Source: Laribacter hongkongensis DSM 14985 (lineage in GTDB: Bacteria > Pseudomonadota > Gammaproteobacteria > Burkholderiales > Aquaspirillaceae). Taken from it: a stretch of DNA of 64,000 nucleotides. The notes beneath the pieces are model-generated. The model ran no database searches, was not told the DNA's origin, and saw nothing but the letters and a program-made list of their open reading frames with translations. The stretch lies in NCBI RefSeq assembly GCF_000423285.1, contig NZ_AUHR01000012.1, positions 27,101-91,100 on the forward strand. Direction: 5' to 3'. This document shows, one piece after another, positions 18,216 to 28,256 of the stretch. The first letter of the stretch is position 1. The number at the start of each line of letters is the position of its first letter. Both the position numbers and the translations under genes were made by a program.

Positions 18216-19538
18216 ATGGTGGTGGTGATCGGTGCCGGCATTTCCGGCCTGTCGTGTGCCTGGCACCTGCAACAGCGGGGCATCCCCGTCGTGGTGCTGG
18301 AGGCCGGCAGCCGGGTCGGCGGCAAGATCGGGACGGTAGCGGCCGACGGTTACCGGCTGGAACTCGGCCCCAATACCCTTTACGGCCATGCCGGGCATCT
18401 GGACCTTCTGGAACGGCTGGGCCTCACGGCAGCCATCCGGCCGGCGGCGGCCGTGGTCCGGCACCGTTTCGTGCTGCGCGGCGATCGCTACGAGGCCCTG
18501 CCGTCCGGACCGCTGTCGTTCCTGACCGGATCGCAGTTCGGTGCCCGGAGCAAATGGCTGGCGCTGACCGAGCCTTTCCGGCGCAACCGGCCGGTGCGTG
18601 AGCCGGAAACCGTGGCTGCCTTTTTCCGGCGTCGTCTGGGCGACGAATTTGTCGAGCGGGCCATTTCGCCGTTTGTCGGCGGCATTTTTGCCGGTGATCC
18701 CGAAGAGCTGGTGGCCGGACTGACGCTGCCGGTCATCCACGAAGCCGAGCGCCAGTCAGGCTCCATCGTGCGCGGCATGTTTGCCCGCCGCAAAACCTTC
18801 CGGCGCAAGGCCACCTTCACCCTGAACGAGGGTTTGCAGCAGCTGCCCGAAGCACTGGCGCAGGGGCTGGACGTACGGCTGGATACGCCGGTGCAGGCAC
18901 TGGAGCGGCTGGAAACCGGCTGGCGGGTCAGCACCCCGGCAGGTGAACTGGACGCCGACGAAGTGGTGCTGGCCGTGCCGGCCGACGTGGCCGGGCAACT
19001 GCTGGCCAGCCATTTTCCGGCCATTGCAGCGAACCTTGCCAACGTAACCTACGCCCCGGTGGCCGTCCTGCATACGGCCTGGCCACGCAGCACGGTCGGG
19101 CATGACCTCGACGGTTTTGGCGGGCTGAACCCCAAAGTCGAAAAACCGTTTGCTGCCGGCTCCATCTGGTCCGGCTCGCTGTTTCCCGACCGCACGCCGG
19201 CAGGCGAAACCCTGCTGACCACCTTTGTCGGCGGCATGCAGTTCCTTGACCGTTACCGGCACGATGACGCCACGCTGGTGGCGCTGGCGCTGGAAGAACT
19301 GCGGCGGCTCTACCGCATCCAGGGCGAGCCGACCCTTTGCCGGCTGACCCGTCAGGAGCAGGCCATTCCGCAGTACGACAGCCATGCCCTGCCGCTGGCC
19401 AGCGCGGTCAGTGACCTGCATGAACACGGTATCCGCGTGTGTGCCAACTGGCATGGCGGGGTATCGGTCGTCGACTGTCTCGACAAGGGGCAGCAGGTGG
19501 CTGTCCAGTGCTTGCTGGACTACCCGCCGGCCAGCTGA
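18216..19538 (+). CDS. hemY: oxygen-dependent protoporphyrinogen oxidase (HemY/PPOX type)
   Basis: FAD enzyme that oxidises protoporphyrinogen IX to protoporphyrin IX in haem synthesis. It is a monoamine-oxidase-fold protein of 440 residues. The dinucleotide-binding VVIGAGISGLSCAWHL is at the very N-terminus, followed by LEAGSRVGGKIGT; SPFVGGIFAGDPEELV in the middle is diagnostic for PPOX, and the FAD-closing segment VCANWHGGVSVVDCLDKG is near the end. It has its own promoter with a perfect FNR box. ATG 18216 is used. A haem-biosynthesis function is well supported; coproporphyrinogen oxidation as in CgoX is less likely here. Confidence 0.88.
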   Translation: MVVVIGAGISGLSCAWHLQQRGIPVVVLEAGSRVGGKIGTVAADGYRLELGPNTLYGHAGHLDLLERLGLTAAIRPAAAVVRHRFVLRGDRYEALPSGPLSFLTGSQFGARSKWLALTEPFRRNRPVREPETVAAFFRRRLGDEFVERAISPFVGGIFAGDPEELVAGLTLPVIHEAERQSGSIVRGMFARRKTFRRKATFTLNEGLQQLPEALAQGLDVRLDTPVQALERLETGWRVSTPAGELDADEVVLAVPADVAGQLLASHFPAIAANLANVTYAPVAVLHTAWPRSTVGHDLDGFGGLNPKVEKPFAAGSIWSGSLFPDRTPAGETLLTTFVGGMQFLDRYRHDDATLVALALEELRRLYRIQGEPTLCRLTRQEQAIPQYDSHALPLASAVSDLHEHGIRVCANWHGGVSVVDCLDKGQQVAVQCLLDYPPAS

Positions 19539-20001
19539 AGGGCACGATGGCATATGGGGCGGGCTGCGGCGGATCGCCCGGCCGGTGGCTTTGCCCTGTC
19601 ACACGGGGCGGTGCCCGGCCTGGCGGTTGCGCGGTTTCAGCCACCTGTTGCCAGGCTGGCGGGGCTCGCCGGCATGAGGCACCGCAGCATCCCGGATGCC
19701 GGCCGGTCGCCTGTCGCGCCGGTGTCTGACCTGTAACGGCGGCATTTTGCGGGGTGGGGCCAGGTTGGCTGGTGTAACCCCGCTGTGCGTACGGATGTGT
19801 GTGCCGGCCGCTGGAATGGCATCCGGCCCGGCCTCGCCAGCCGGGCGCTTTTTGGGCCGGAGCCCCGGCGCCGGCCGGTTGTGACGGTGGCGGCCATTTT
19901 CCCTTGATGCCGTCCCGGCTGTTTCCGGCCCGTGAGGAGGCTGCGTCGCCGGTGGCAGACGCAGCCTGGCCCTCCGGTTACCAGCCGGGGGCTGACCTGG
20001 T
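19539..20001. other. 463-base gap with several hairpins, no gene seen
   Basis: The gap lies between convergent genes and no convincing reading frame is present. Hairpins include GCGGGGT/ACCCCGC (19749-19783), the terminator-like stem at 19826-19853, and GGCTGCGTC/GACGCAGCC (19939-19966). The last could end the fghA transcript on the minus strand but lacks a T-run. Confidence 0.5.
19826..19853 (+). terminator. intrinsic terminator-like hairpin 290 bases past the protoporphyrinogen oxidase gene
   Basis: GCCCGGC (19826-19832) pairs with GCCGGGC (19840-19846), followed by GCTTTTT. It could end a long 3' UTR or a small RNA. Confidence 0.6.
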
Positions 20002-20853
20002 TCAGGCGCCTGGGTACAGCGCCTGCGCATGATGATGCAGGTGCTCGTCGATCAGGCTGGCGATGAAGAAGTAGCTATGGTCGTAACCGGCATGCCGGCG
20101 CAGCGTCAGCGGGTAGCCGGCCGCGCTGGCCGCGGCTTCCAGTGCTTCCGGACGCAACTGGGTGGCGAGGAAGGTGTCGGCCTCGCCCTGGTCGATCAGC
20201 AGCGGCAGCCGCTCCTGCGCCTGACCGATCAGCACGCTGGCGTCCCATTCCTGCCAGCGGCTTTCGTCGTCACCCAGGTAGTGGCGGAACGCCTTTTGTC
20301 CCCAGGGGCAATCGCAGGGATGGCAGATCGGCGCAAATGCCGACACCGATCGGTAGCGTCCGGGGTGGCGAAAGGCGAGAGTGAGTGCGCCGTGGCCGCC
20401 CATCGAGTGGCCGCTGATCGCGCGCCGGTCGCTGGCCGGAAAATGCGCTTCGACCAGTGCTGGCAATTCGTCGGCGACGTAGTCGTGCATGCGGTAGTGC
20501 GCCGCCCACGGCGCTTCGCTGGCGTTCAGGTAAAACCCGGCGCCCAGCCCAAGGTCCCACGCGCCGTCCGGTGCGCAGGCGACCTCCGCTCCGCGCGGGC
20601 TGGTGTCCGGGCAGACGAGGATCAGCCCGAGTTCTGCTGCCGTGCGCTGGGCGCCGGCTTTCTGCACGAAGTTCTCGTCGGTGCAGGTCAGCCCCGACAG
20701 CCAGTACAGCACTGGCAGCGGCGTGCCGGTTGCGGCCTGCGGCGGCAGGTAGACGCTGAAGGTCATCTCGCAGCCGAGCGTGGCCGAGCGATGACGCCAG
20801 CGCTGCTGCCGCCCGCCAAAACACAGGCTGTCGGCCAGTTTTTCCGGATTCAT
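20002..20853 (-). CDS. fghA: S-formylglutathione hydrolase
   Basis: Esterase-D family serine hydrolase that splits S-formylglutathione into formate and glutathione, the second step of formaldehyde detoxification. It has 283 residues, with nucleophile elbow [10 protein letters not shown], oxyanion region [13 protein letters not shown], catalytic Asp in [10 protein letters not shown] and His in [12 protein letters not shown] 20853 is the start. The gene lies 48 bases after frmA and is surely co-transcribed with it. Confidence 0.95.
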   Translation of the reverse strand: MNPEKLADSLCFGGRQQRWRHRSATLGCEMTFSVYLPPQAATGTPLPVLYWLSGLTCTDENFVQKAGAQRTAAELGLILVCPDTSPRGAEVACAPDGAWDLGLGAGFYLNASEAPWAAHYRMHDYVADELPALVEAHFPASDRRAISGHSMGGHGALTLAFRHPGRYRSVSAFAPICHPCDCPWGQKAFRHYLGDDESRWQEWDASVLIGQAQERLPLLIDQGEADTFLATQLRPEALEAAASAAGYPLTLRRHAGYDHSYFFIASLIDEHLHHHAQALYPGA

Positions 20854-20901
20854 GAAGCCCCCTTGCGCGGGCCGCGCGATGGGCGGCCCGGCTTGCGTGC
20901 G

Positions 20902-22356
<1,455 letters not shown>

Positions 22357-22372
22357 TGGCACGGTCGGTGCA
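22357..22372 (+). promoter_or_regulatory. sigma-54 promoter of the Fap-like locus
   Basis: TGGCACGGTCGGTGCA matches the -24/-12 consensus TGGCACG-N4-TTGCW with one mismatch (G for the first T of TTGC) and exact GG-to-GC spacing. The start would be near 22383, giving a leader of about 160 bases. Confidence 0.7.
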
Positions 22373-22543
22373 ATAACAGGGCATCGCTGGCAGAAACGCG
22401 ATTTCCAGCCTAGAAGCAACGGGGTCTGGACCAGCAGAAACCGCGCAGATAACCGGCACTTCGGCGCGGAACATACAAGGCCGGCAAATCCCATACCGGA
22501 ACTGAACCGGATGTTTCAGCACATGACACACAGGAGATTCATC

Positions 22544-23629
22544 ATGAAAGCCATCAAGCACACCCTGGTCTTTACCGCTCTCTTTGCCGCTGCCGGCGTT
22601 GCCCTGGCCGACGGGCCGAACAACCCGCCGCCGTCCCCCACCTCGCTGACCACCACCCTGACCGGCCAGAACAAGCTGTCGATCAGCAACACCACCCAGT
22701 ACAACAATACCGATACCAGCAGCTACACCAACGACGACAACATCAAGCAGGACATTGACGTCAACTTCGTGTTCGATCCGAATGTCAGCAAGGGCACGCT
22801 GGCTTCGGCCCATGACACGCAAAAACTGCTGAACCTGAACGTGAACGTGCCGGATCCGTCCACCACCACCCTCGGCAACAGCGTCAAAGGCAACGTCGGC
22901 AACGTCGGCGTGAACGCCGCTACCGGCATCTTCAACCAGCAGGCCAACGATGTGGCGATGGCTGTCAACCAGAGCGGACATTCCTCCGACAAGCGAGAAT
23001 CGGGAGGCGACGATCATCGCGGCGATACCGCTGCCGCTGCGGTCACCGGTTACGAACAGCTGGTTGATCACCTGAGCGTCAACCTGGGTACGCCGTATCC
23101 GTCCGATACCAGTGCCACCACCGTCAGCGTGAATGATTCGGTCAAGAACAACGTCGGCAACGTGGGTGTGAACGCCACTTCCGGTATCGGCAACCAGCAG
23201 AAGAACGACCTGGCGATGGCCATCGACAGCAACGCCCGGCTGGCTTATGCCGATGCAGGCGGCGCACAGGTGGGACAGTTCAACACCTACAACGTCAGCG
23301 CCGGCAACGTGCCCCTGAGCAACACCGCCAGCATCAATGACTCGGTGAAGGACAACGTCGGCAACACCGCGCTCAACGTGTCGGCCGGCATCGGCAACCA
23401 GCAGGCCAACGGTCTGGCGATCGCCAAGGCTGACAACGCCACGCTGGTGGTGGCTTCGGCCGGCGGCATGCAGGTCCACAGCAACGAAACCGTCAGCACC
23501 TTCCTGCCGCTGGTCAACAGCTCCACTCTGACCGATTCGGTGAAGGGCAACGTCGGCAACGTGGGCGTCAACCTGAGCGCCGGTATCGGCAACCAGCAAG
23601 TCAACAACGTGTCGCTGGCAGTCCGCTGA
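22544..23629 (+). CDS. Fap-type functional amyloid subunit candidate with four imperfect repeats
   Basis: A secreted protein of 361 residues. Signal peptide MKAIKHTLVFTALFAAAGVALA is followed by an Asn/Thr/Ser-rich region. Four ~30-residue repeats begin at residues 112, 198, 266 and 331, each of the form SVK.NVGN.G.N...GI.NQQ.N...A. Linkers between them are ~35-56 residues. This repeat-linker layout and the GN-V-N...NQQ-N core resemble the amyloid repeats of Pseudomonas FapB and FapC. It contains no cysteine, so it lacks any CXXC. ATG 22544 has CAGGAG ahead. A C39-like protease gene follows, as FapD follows FapC. Family assignment is by eye. Confidence 0.7.
   Translation: MKAIKHTLVFTALFAAAGVALADGPNNPPPSPTSLTTTLTGQNKLSISNTTQYNNTDTSSYTNDDNIKQDIDVNFVFDPNVSKGTLASAHDTQKLLNLNVNVPDPSTTTLGNSVKGNVGNVGVNAATGIFNQQANDVAMAVNQSGHSSDKRESGGDDHRGDTAAAAVTGYEQLVDHLSVNLGTPYPSDTSATTVSVNDSVKNNVGNVGVNATSGIGNQQKNDLAMAIDSNARLAYADAGGAQVGQFNTYNVSAGNVPLSNTASINDSVKDNVGNTALNVSAGIGNQQANGLAIAKADNATLVVASAGGMQVHSNETVSTFLPLVNSSTLTDSVKGNVGNVGVNLSAGIGNQQVNNVSLAVR
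22877..23623 (+). repeat. four coding repeats of the amyloid-like protein
   Basis: Repeat units lie at 22877-22966, 23135-23224, 23339-23428 and 23534-23623, each ~90 bases. Units 1, 2 and 4 all encode VKxNVGNVGVN; unit 3 is more diverged (VKDNVGNTALN). Units 2-4 share GIGNQQ, while unit 1 has GIFNQQ. Confidence 0.8.
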
Positions 23630-23657
23630 TCCGCGGCTGGCCTGAAACGGAACAAGG

Positions 23658-23679
23658 CCCGGCATCGCAAGGTGCCGGG
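23658..23679 (+). other. intercistronic hairpin after the amyloid-like subunit gene
   Basis: CCCGGCA and TGCCGGG form a 7-bp stem with an 8-base loop. No T-run follows and the next ATG is nine bases away, so it more likely protects the upstream mRNA or limits translation of the next gene than terminates. Confidence 0.5.
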
Positions 23680-23687
23680 TAACCATC

Positions 23688-24386
23688 ATGCCGATCCTGT
23701 CACGTCTTCTGCCGCTGGGCCTGTCGCTGGTGGTGTCGTTTTCGGCACTGGCCGAAAACTCGCTGCCGGTGCCGGCCTATACCGGTCTCAACGAAGGGCT
23801 GACCAAGCATGTCACCAGCCTGCGCGAGGCCCGGTTCGACTCGGTCATCGAGCAGAAAACCGACTACAGCTGCGGCGCTGCGGCGCTGGCAACCGTCCTG
23901 CGCTATGCCTTTGGCCGGCCGCTAGGCGAGCTGGACGTGATGAAAGGCATGCTGGTGGGAGCCGATCCGGCAACCGTGCAGCAATACGGCTTTTCCATGC
24001 TCGACATGAAGCGCTTCGTGCAAAACCAGGGACTGCGGGCCAGTGGTTTCCTGGCCGACAAGACCCGGCTGGCACAGTTGCGGATTCCGGTGATCACCCT
24101 GATCGATTCGGGTGGTTACAAGCATTTCGTGGTGATCCGGCGGGTACAGAATGACGAGGTGCATCTGGCTGATCCGGCCATGGGCAACCGTTCGATGCCG
24201 CTGGAGGATTTTGCCCGCCAGTGGAACGGTGTCCTGCTGGCCGTGGCCGGTCCCGGCTACCTGCGCGATACCCCCTTGCTGCAACCGCGACGGGTGTTTT
24301 CGGCCCGCACATCAATCAACAACAGCCAGCCTGTGCCGATCGCCGAACTCCTAGAGTTCGGGTTCCAGCACAGCGACTTTTTCTGA
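23688..24386 (+). CDS. periplasmic C39-like cysteine peptidase (FapD-like)
   Basis: A 232-residue protein with a Sec signal peptide (MPILSRLLPLGLSLVVSFSALA), so it should act in the periplasm. The C39 fold is indicated by Cys in QKTDYSCGAAALATVLRYAFG, His in GGYKHFVVIRR and Asp in LADPAMGNRSM. C39 domains cut after double glycines in exported substrates when fused to ABC transporters; here the domain stands alone, as in FapD of the Pseudomonas Fap system. It lies 58 bases after the repeat protein gene and 22 before the next. Its substrate is unknown. Confidence 0.8.
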   Translation: MPILSRLLPLGLSLVVSFSALAENSLPVPAYTGLNEGLTKHVTSLREARFDSVIEQKTDYSCGAAALATVLRYAFGRPLGELDVMKGMLVGADPATVQQYGFSMLDMKRFVQNQGLRASGFLADKTRLAQLRIPVITLIDSGGYKHFVVIRRVQNDEVHLADPAMGNRSMPLEDFARQWNGVLLAVAGPGYLRDTPLLQPRRVFSARTSINNSQPVPIAELLEFGFQHSDFF

Positions 24387-24408
24387 TTCTGCAGGAAGGA
24401 GTACGGCC

Positions 24409-25098
24409 ATGAAACCGTTCTTTGCCGTCCTTGGCCTGACTGCCGCACTGGGCGGACCTCTGGCAGCGGCTGATCCGCTGATGCTGGTGTCTGACCAGGC
24501 ACTGGATTCACTGCGTGGCCGCTATATCGATGCCGGGCAGATCACCCATTTTGGCGTGCAGCTGGTGTCGATCCTGCGTGACAGCACCGGCAATTCGGTC
24601 GGTTCGGCCGTGGTCCTGCAAGGCGTACCGGGCAATCTGCCCACGGTGACGCGCTATACGCTCGACAACAGCAGCGGCAATGCCGGCACGACCGGAGCCA
24701 GTACCACCGGAGGCATCAGCAGCATCCAGGGCGTGGCACAGGTCAACCAGGTGGCCGGACAGGCGAATGCGGTCGGTAACCAGGCCAGCGTGCAGATCAG
24801 TGTCGACGGCAGTACGGCAGGCACGACGCCCGGCAGTGGCTGGAGTGTCGCCACGACCGGAGGTTCGGCCGTCAGCAACGGTGCCCTGAGCCTGAACCTG
24901 AGTCTTGGCAATGCCGCCAGGCTGACCCAGCAGATCGGCGGCGGACAACTGCTGCAACAGACGCAGATCAACGGCAACGGCTATACCGCCCAGAATGCCT
25001 TGCAGTTGCAGATCAGCATCAATCCGGCCGGTACGGCACCCGCACTCATGCCGGCCATCAGCCGCGCACTGGGGCTTGACCTGCGCCGGCCGGCCTGA
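24409..25098 (+). CDS. secreted Asn/Gln-rich protein of the Fap-like locus
   Basis: A 229-residue protein with a signal peptide (MKPFFAVLGLTAALGGPLAAA). Then comes a conserved-looking segment SDQALDSLRGRYIDAGQITHFGVQLVS, a middle rich in Gly/Ser/Thr with VNQVAGQANAVGNQASVQIS, and a Gln/Asn-rich C-terminal third (LLQQTQINGNGYTAQNALQLQIS). It looks like a minor amyloid component or chaperone of the same system and could play a FapE-like part, but I do not recognise the family with certainty. GGAAGGAG is a strong ribosome site. Its end overlaps the convergent acyltransferase gene by 41 bases. Confidence 0.7.
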   Translation: MKPFFAVLGLTAALGGPLAAADPLMLVSDQALDSLRGRYIDAGQITHFGVQLVSILRDSTGNSVGSAVVLQGVPGNLPTVTRYTLDNSSGNAGTTGASTTGGISSIQGVAQVNQVAGQANAVGNQASVQISVDGSTAGTTPGSGWSVATTGGSAVSNGALSLNLSLGNAARLTQQIGGGQLLQQTQINGNGYTAQNALQLQISINPAGTAPALMPAISRALGLDLRRPA

Positions 25099-26212
25099 CG
25101 GCGGGCGAAGCCGGCTGCCGGCGGGATTTCAGCCAGGTCTGACGGATGGCCGGCAGCGCATGCTGCCATTGCGGCAGATGAACCGGGCGTACCCGTACTT
25201 CCAGAATGCAGTGCAGTGCCCAGCCTGCCAGCAGGCTGAGCCCCCACGCCAGCAGCATGCCTGCGAGACTGGGCAGGGCTTCTCTGGCAAACCAGCGTTC
25301 AAAACCGGCATTGACCAGCAGCGTGACCGGGAAATGGATCAGGAACACGCTGTAGGAAATCTCCGCCAGCCAGCGGACCGGCGCACGATCCAGCCAGCGC
25401 CACGGTGACGGATGGCGGGCCGCAATCCACAGCAGCAGGGCCACGCCGCCGGCCAGCGCAATGCGGTGGCGGAATTCCATCCACAGGGCCAGCGCCACGA
25501 TGGCTGCCAGCACGGCGATGCCCCAGCGCGGCTGCCCCGGCTGTACCAGCCACCATACCGCCATGCCCGTGACGTAGCTGCCGGCAAAATAGACCGCCCA
25601 GCTGTCCCACTGCGGCATGCGGTTGAATACCAGCAGCGATGCCAGACCCACGGCAACCAACAGGATGATGCCCAGCTGCTGCCGTCGTTGCGGATCAGGC
25701 GTATGCGGCAGCCACAGGCACAGCATCACCAGGGCGTACAGCTGGAGGTCGATGGCGACGTACCAGACACCGGCGGACAAGGCATCCACACCCAGCACGT
25801 CCTGCACCAGCAGCAGGTGCGCCAGTCCTTGTCCGAGCGTGGGAGGGGCCGACAGCGAATCATGCGTCATCCATTGGCCGGCCAGTGCATTGGCCAGTAC
25901 GGCAAACAGCAGGGCAGCCGCATATGGCACCACCAGACGCAGGTAACGGTTGAACAGCCGCTCTACCGGGTGCGCCAGTGCCTGCGGGCGGCTGAGGCTT
26001 TGCGCCGCCAGAAAGCCTGCCACGACAAGGAAGACCTGGACTGCCATGCGGGCCGGGTCTGCCAGCCAGTCGATCAGCGCCGGTGCCAGCGGGCGGGCGT
26101 GGTCGGCCATCGGCCCGTAAAAGCACAGGTGATGCAGCACGATAAGCTGGCAGGCCGCAGCCTTGAGCAGGTCAACGGCCGGCCAGTGCGGGGATGAGGG
26201 CGAGGTAGCCAT
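25058..26212 (-). CDS. acyltransferase 3 family membrane protein
   Basis: A 384-residue integral membrane protein with about ten hydrophobic helices. The family opening PAVDLLKAAACQLIVLHHLCFYG carries the catalytic-type histidines. Members O-acylate surface sugars, lipids or other exported molecules; the substrate here cannot be told. ATG 26212 is used; an in-frame TTG at 26266 would add 18 residues. It is convergent with the Fap-like locus and overlaps its last gene by 41 bases, so the two could interfere by antisense transcription. Confidence 0.85.
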   Translation of the reverse strand: MATSPSSPHWPAVDLLKAAACQLIVLHHLCFYGPMADHARPLAPALIDWLADPARMAVQVFLVVAGFLAAQSLSRPQALAHPVERLFNRYLRLVVPYAAALLFAVLANALAGQWMTHDSLSAPPTLGQGLAHLLLVQDVLGVDALSAGVWYVAIDLQLYALVMLCLWLPHTPDPQRRQQLGIILLVAVGLASLLVFNRMPQWDSWAVYFAGSYVTGMAVWWLVQPGQPRWGIAVLAAIVALALWMEFRHRIALAGGVALLLWIAARHPSPWRWLDRAPVRWLAEISYSVFLIHFPVTLLVNAGFERWFAREALPSLAGMLLAWGLSLLAGWALHCILEVRVRPVHLPQWQHALPAIRQTWLKSRRQPASPAVRPAGAGQAPVRG

Positions 26213-26927
26213 GCGCGGACGCGCCTCGGAACGCAGAACACAAAACAGGGCAATGTTTATGACCAAATTGGAAACAGGTCAATCGTCGGTACTTTACGAA
26301 TTGTGACGGCGGCAGGGTCGTCACCGGTACGGGGGACGCGGCCCGAATGCAGTCATGGTCATGTAGCACGGACAAAAGGGGGGGATATTACCCGTCTGGC
26401 GGTCCTGGAACAGATGCCGGCCGGGGCTGCATGATCCGGGTACGGGGACTTGTCACCGGCTGGCATGGCGGGAGGAATCCGGGGTGTTGTCCCGGAAGAC
26501 GGCCGATCGAGACGGATGTCTGGCTGGCCGCTTCTGCCGGCCGGTTCCGGGATCGCCTGGCGGGAGTGGCTGCCGGCAGCCAGCGCTGATGCGGTGTGCG
26601 GGGGAAATTTGCCGGATGGCGCCGCGGCTGGTGTTGCTGCCGTCATGTCCGGTTGGTGGCGGATAGCCGGCGACGGCCCTTCAACAAGCCGGGCCCGGCC
26701 GGTTTGCTGTCCGGGTCTCCGTTGGGCCTGCCGGCAACGGATTGTCCGGCCGGTCTGGCGCCGAAGCGATTGATACCTCTGCATCCGGATTGCGGGGACG
26801 TGTGACCAGATGCAGTGTCGGGTATGGGCCGGCACAAGGGTTTTCCGCTGGCGCAGGATGGGCTGCATGACGCATGGCTGCCAGAAACCTGGTCCGCGGC
26901 AGGTACGCAGCTCCGGCAATGCCGTTG
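26213..26927. other. 715-base gap, no gene seen
   Basis: The first 90 bases are AT-richer and probably carry the acyltransferase promoter. The rest is very GC-rich. Frames open on both strands (for example 26450-26773 plus, 26359-26919 minus) but are arginine/proline-rich and unlike proteins. Short inverted repeats occur, such as CTGCATC/GATGCAG (26779-26815) and CCGTTG/CAACGG (26719-26740). Confidence 0.5.
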
Positions 26928-28256
26928 CTAGGGCTTTTTCTGCCCGACCGGGCGTGCACCGGCGTCCAGCTGGCGCAGGAATGCCAGCTTGTCTCTGATT
27001 TTCTGCTCCAGACCGCGCGGCACCGGCTGGTACCAGCCGGGTTCATCCATGCCTTCGGGCAGGTAGGTTTCCCCGGCGGCGTAGGCATGCGGCTCGTCGT
27101 GGGCGTAGCGGTAGGCGTGACCGTAGCCCAGTTCTTTCATCAGCCTGGTCGGGGCATTGCGCAGGTGTACCGGCACTTCGCGGCTTTTGCCCTGCTTGAC
27201 GAAGGCACGGGCCTGGTTGTAGGCGTTGTAACCGGCATTGCTTTTGGCGGCGACTGCCAGATAGATGACCGCCTGCGCCAGCGCCAGTTCGCCCTCGGGA
27301 CTGCCGAGCATGTCATAGGTCCGGGCGGCATTCAGTGCCACCTCGGCTGCACGCGGGTCGGCCAGACCGATGTCTTCCCACGCCATGCGCACGAGGCGGC
27401 GGGCGAGGTAATGCGGGTCGGCGCCACCGTCCAGCATGCGGGTCAGCCAGTACAGCGCGGCGTCCGGGTGCGAACCCCGCACCGATTTGTGCAGGGCGGA
27501 AATCTGGTCATAGAAGGCATCGCCCCCTTTGTCGAAGCGGCGGGCGTTGAGCGTCAGCACGTTTTCGAGGAAGGCGGTGTCGACACGCTGTACCTGCTGG
27601 GCGCGGGCGGCGGTGCGGGTCTGCTCCAGCAGGTTGAGGAAACGCCGGGCGTCGCCGTCGGCGTAGCCGGCCAGTACGGCGCGGGCAGCGGCATCCAGTT
27701 CCAGCCCTTCCAGTACGCCGGCTGCGTGGGCCCGGACAAACAGGGCTTCCAGGTCTGCATCTGTCAGTGGCTTGAGCACGTACACCTGAGCGCGCGACAG
27801 CAGGGCGGCATTGACCTCGAAAGACGGGTTTTCGGTCGTGGCGCCGATGAAGGTGAACAGGCCAGCTTCGACAAAAGGCAGGAAGGCGTCCTGCTGGCTT
27901 TTGTTGAAGCGATGCACCTCGTCAACGAACAGGATGGTATGGCGGCCGCGGGCAGCCGCCATCTGGGCGCGCTCGACTGCCTCGCGGATGTCCTTGACCC
28001 CGGAAAACACCGCCGACAACGGGGTGAATTCGGCATCAAAGGCATGGGCCAGGATGCGCGCCAGCGTGGTCTTGCCCACGCCGGGCGGCCCCCAGAGGAT
28101 CATCGAGTGCGGCGTGCGCGATTCGATCGCCAGCCGCAGGGGCTTGCCGGTGCCGATGAGGTGCTGCTGGCCCACCACGTCATCCAGCGTGGTGGGGCGC
28201 AGGGTTTCTGCCAGCGGGACCGTCCGGTTGCCCGTATCGCCAAACAGGTCGGCCAT
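26928..28256 (-). CDS. rarA: replication-associated recombination protein A (RarA/MgsA)
   Basis: AAA+ ATPase related to clamp loaders that acts at stalled replication forks. In 442 residues it carries Walker [15 protein letters not shown], Walker B ILFVDEVHRFNK, sensor GATTENPSFEV and the RarA tail with VLIYLAVAAKSNAGYNAYNQA-like and VPVHLRNAPT segments. ATG 28256 directly abuts the tsaD stop (TGAATG) with no spacer, so translation is coupled. The opening LFGDTGNRTVPLAETLRPTTLDDVVGQ is typical. Confidence 0.96.
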   Translation of the reverse strand: MADLFGDTGNRTVPLAETLRPTTLDDVVGQQHLIGTGKPLRLAIESRTPHSMILWGPPGVGKTTLARILAHAFDAEFTPLSAVFSGVKDIREAVERAQMAAARGRHTILFVDEVHRFNKSQQDAFLPFVEAGLFTFIGATTENPSFEVNAALLSRAQVYVLKPLTDADLEALFVRAHAAGVLEGLELDAAARAVLAGYADGDARRFLNLLEQTRTAARAQQVQRVDTAFLENVLTLNARRFDKGGDAFYDQISALHKSVRGSHPDAALYWLTRMLDGGADPHYLARRLVRMAWEDIGLADPRAAEVALNAARTYDMLGSPEGELALAQAVIYLAVAAKSNAGYNAYNQARAFVKQGKSREVPVHLRNAPTRLMKELGYGHAYRYAHDEPHAYAAGETYLPEGMDEPGWYQPVPRGLEQKIRDKLAFLRQLDAGARPVGQKKP

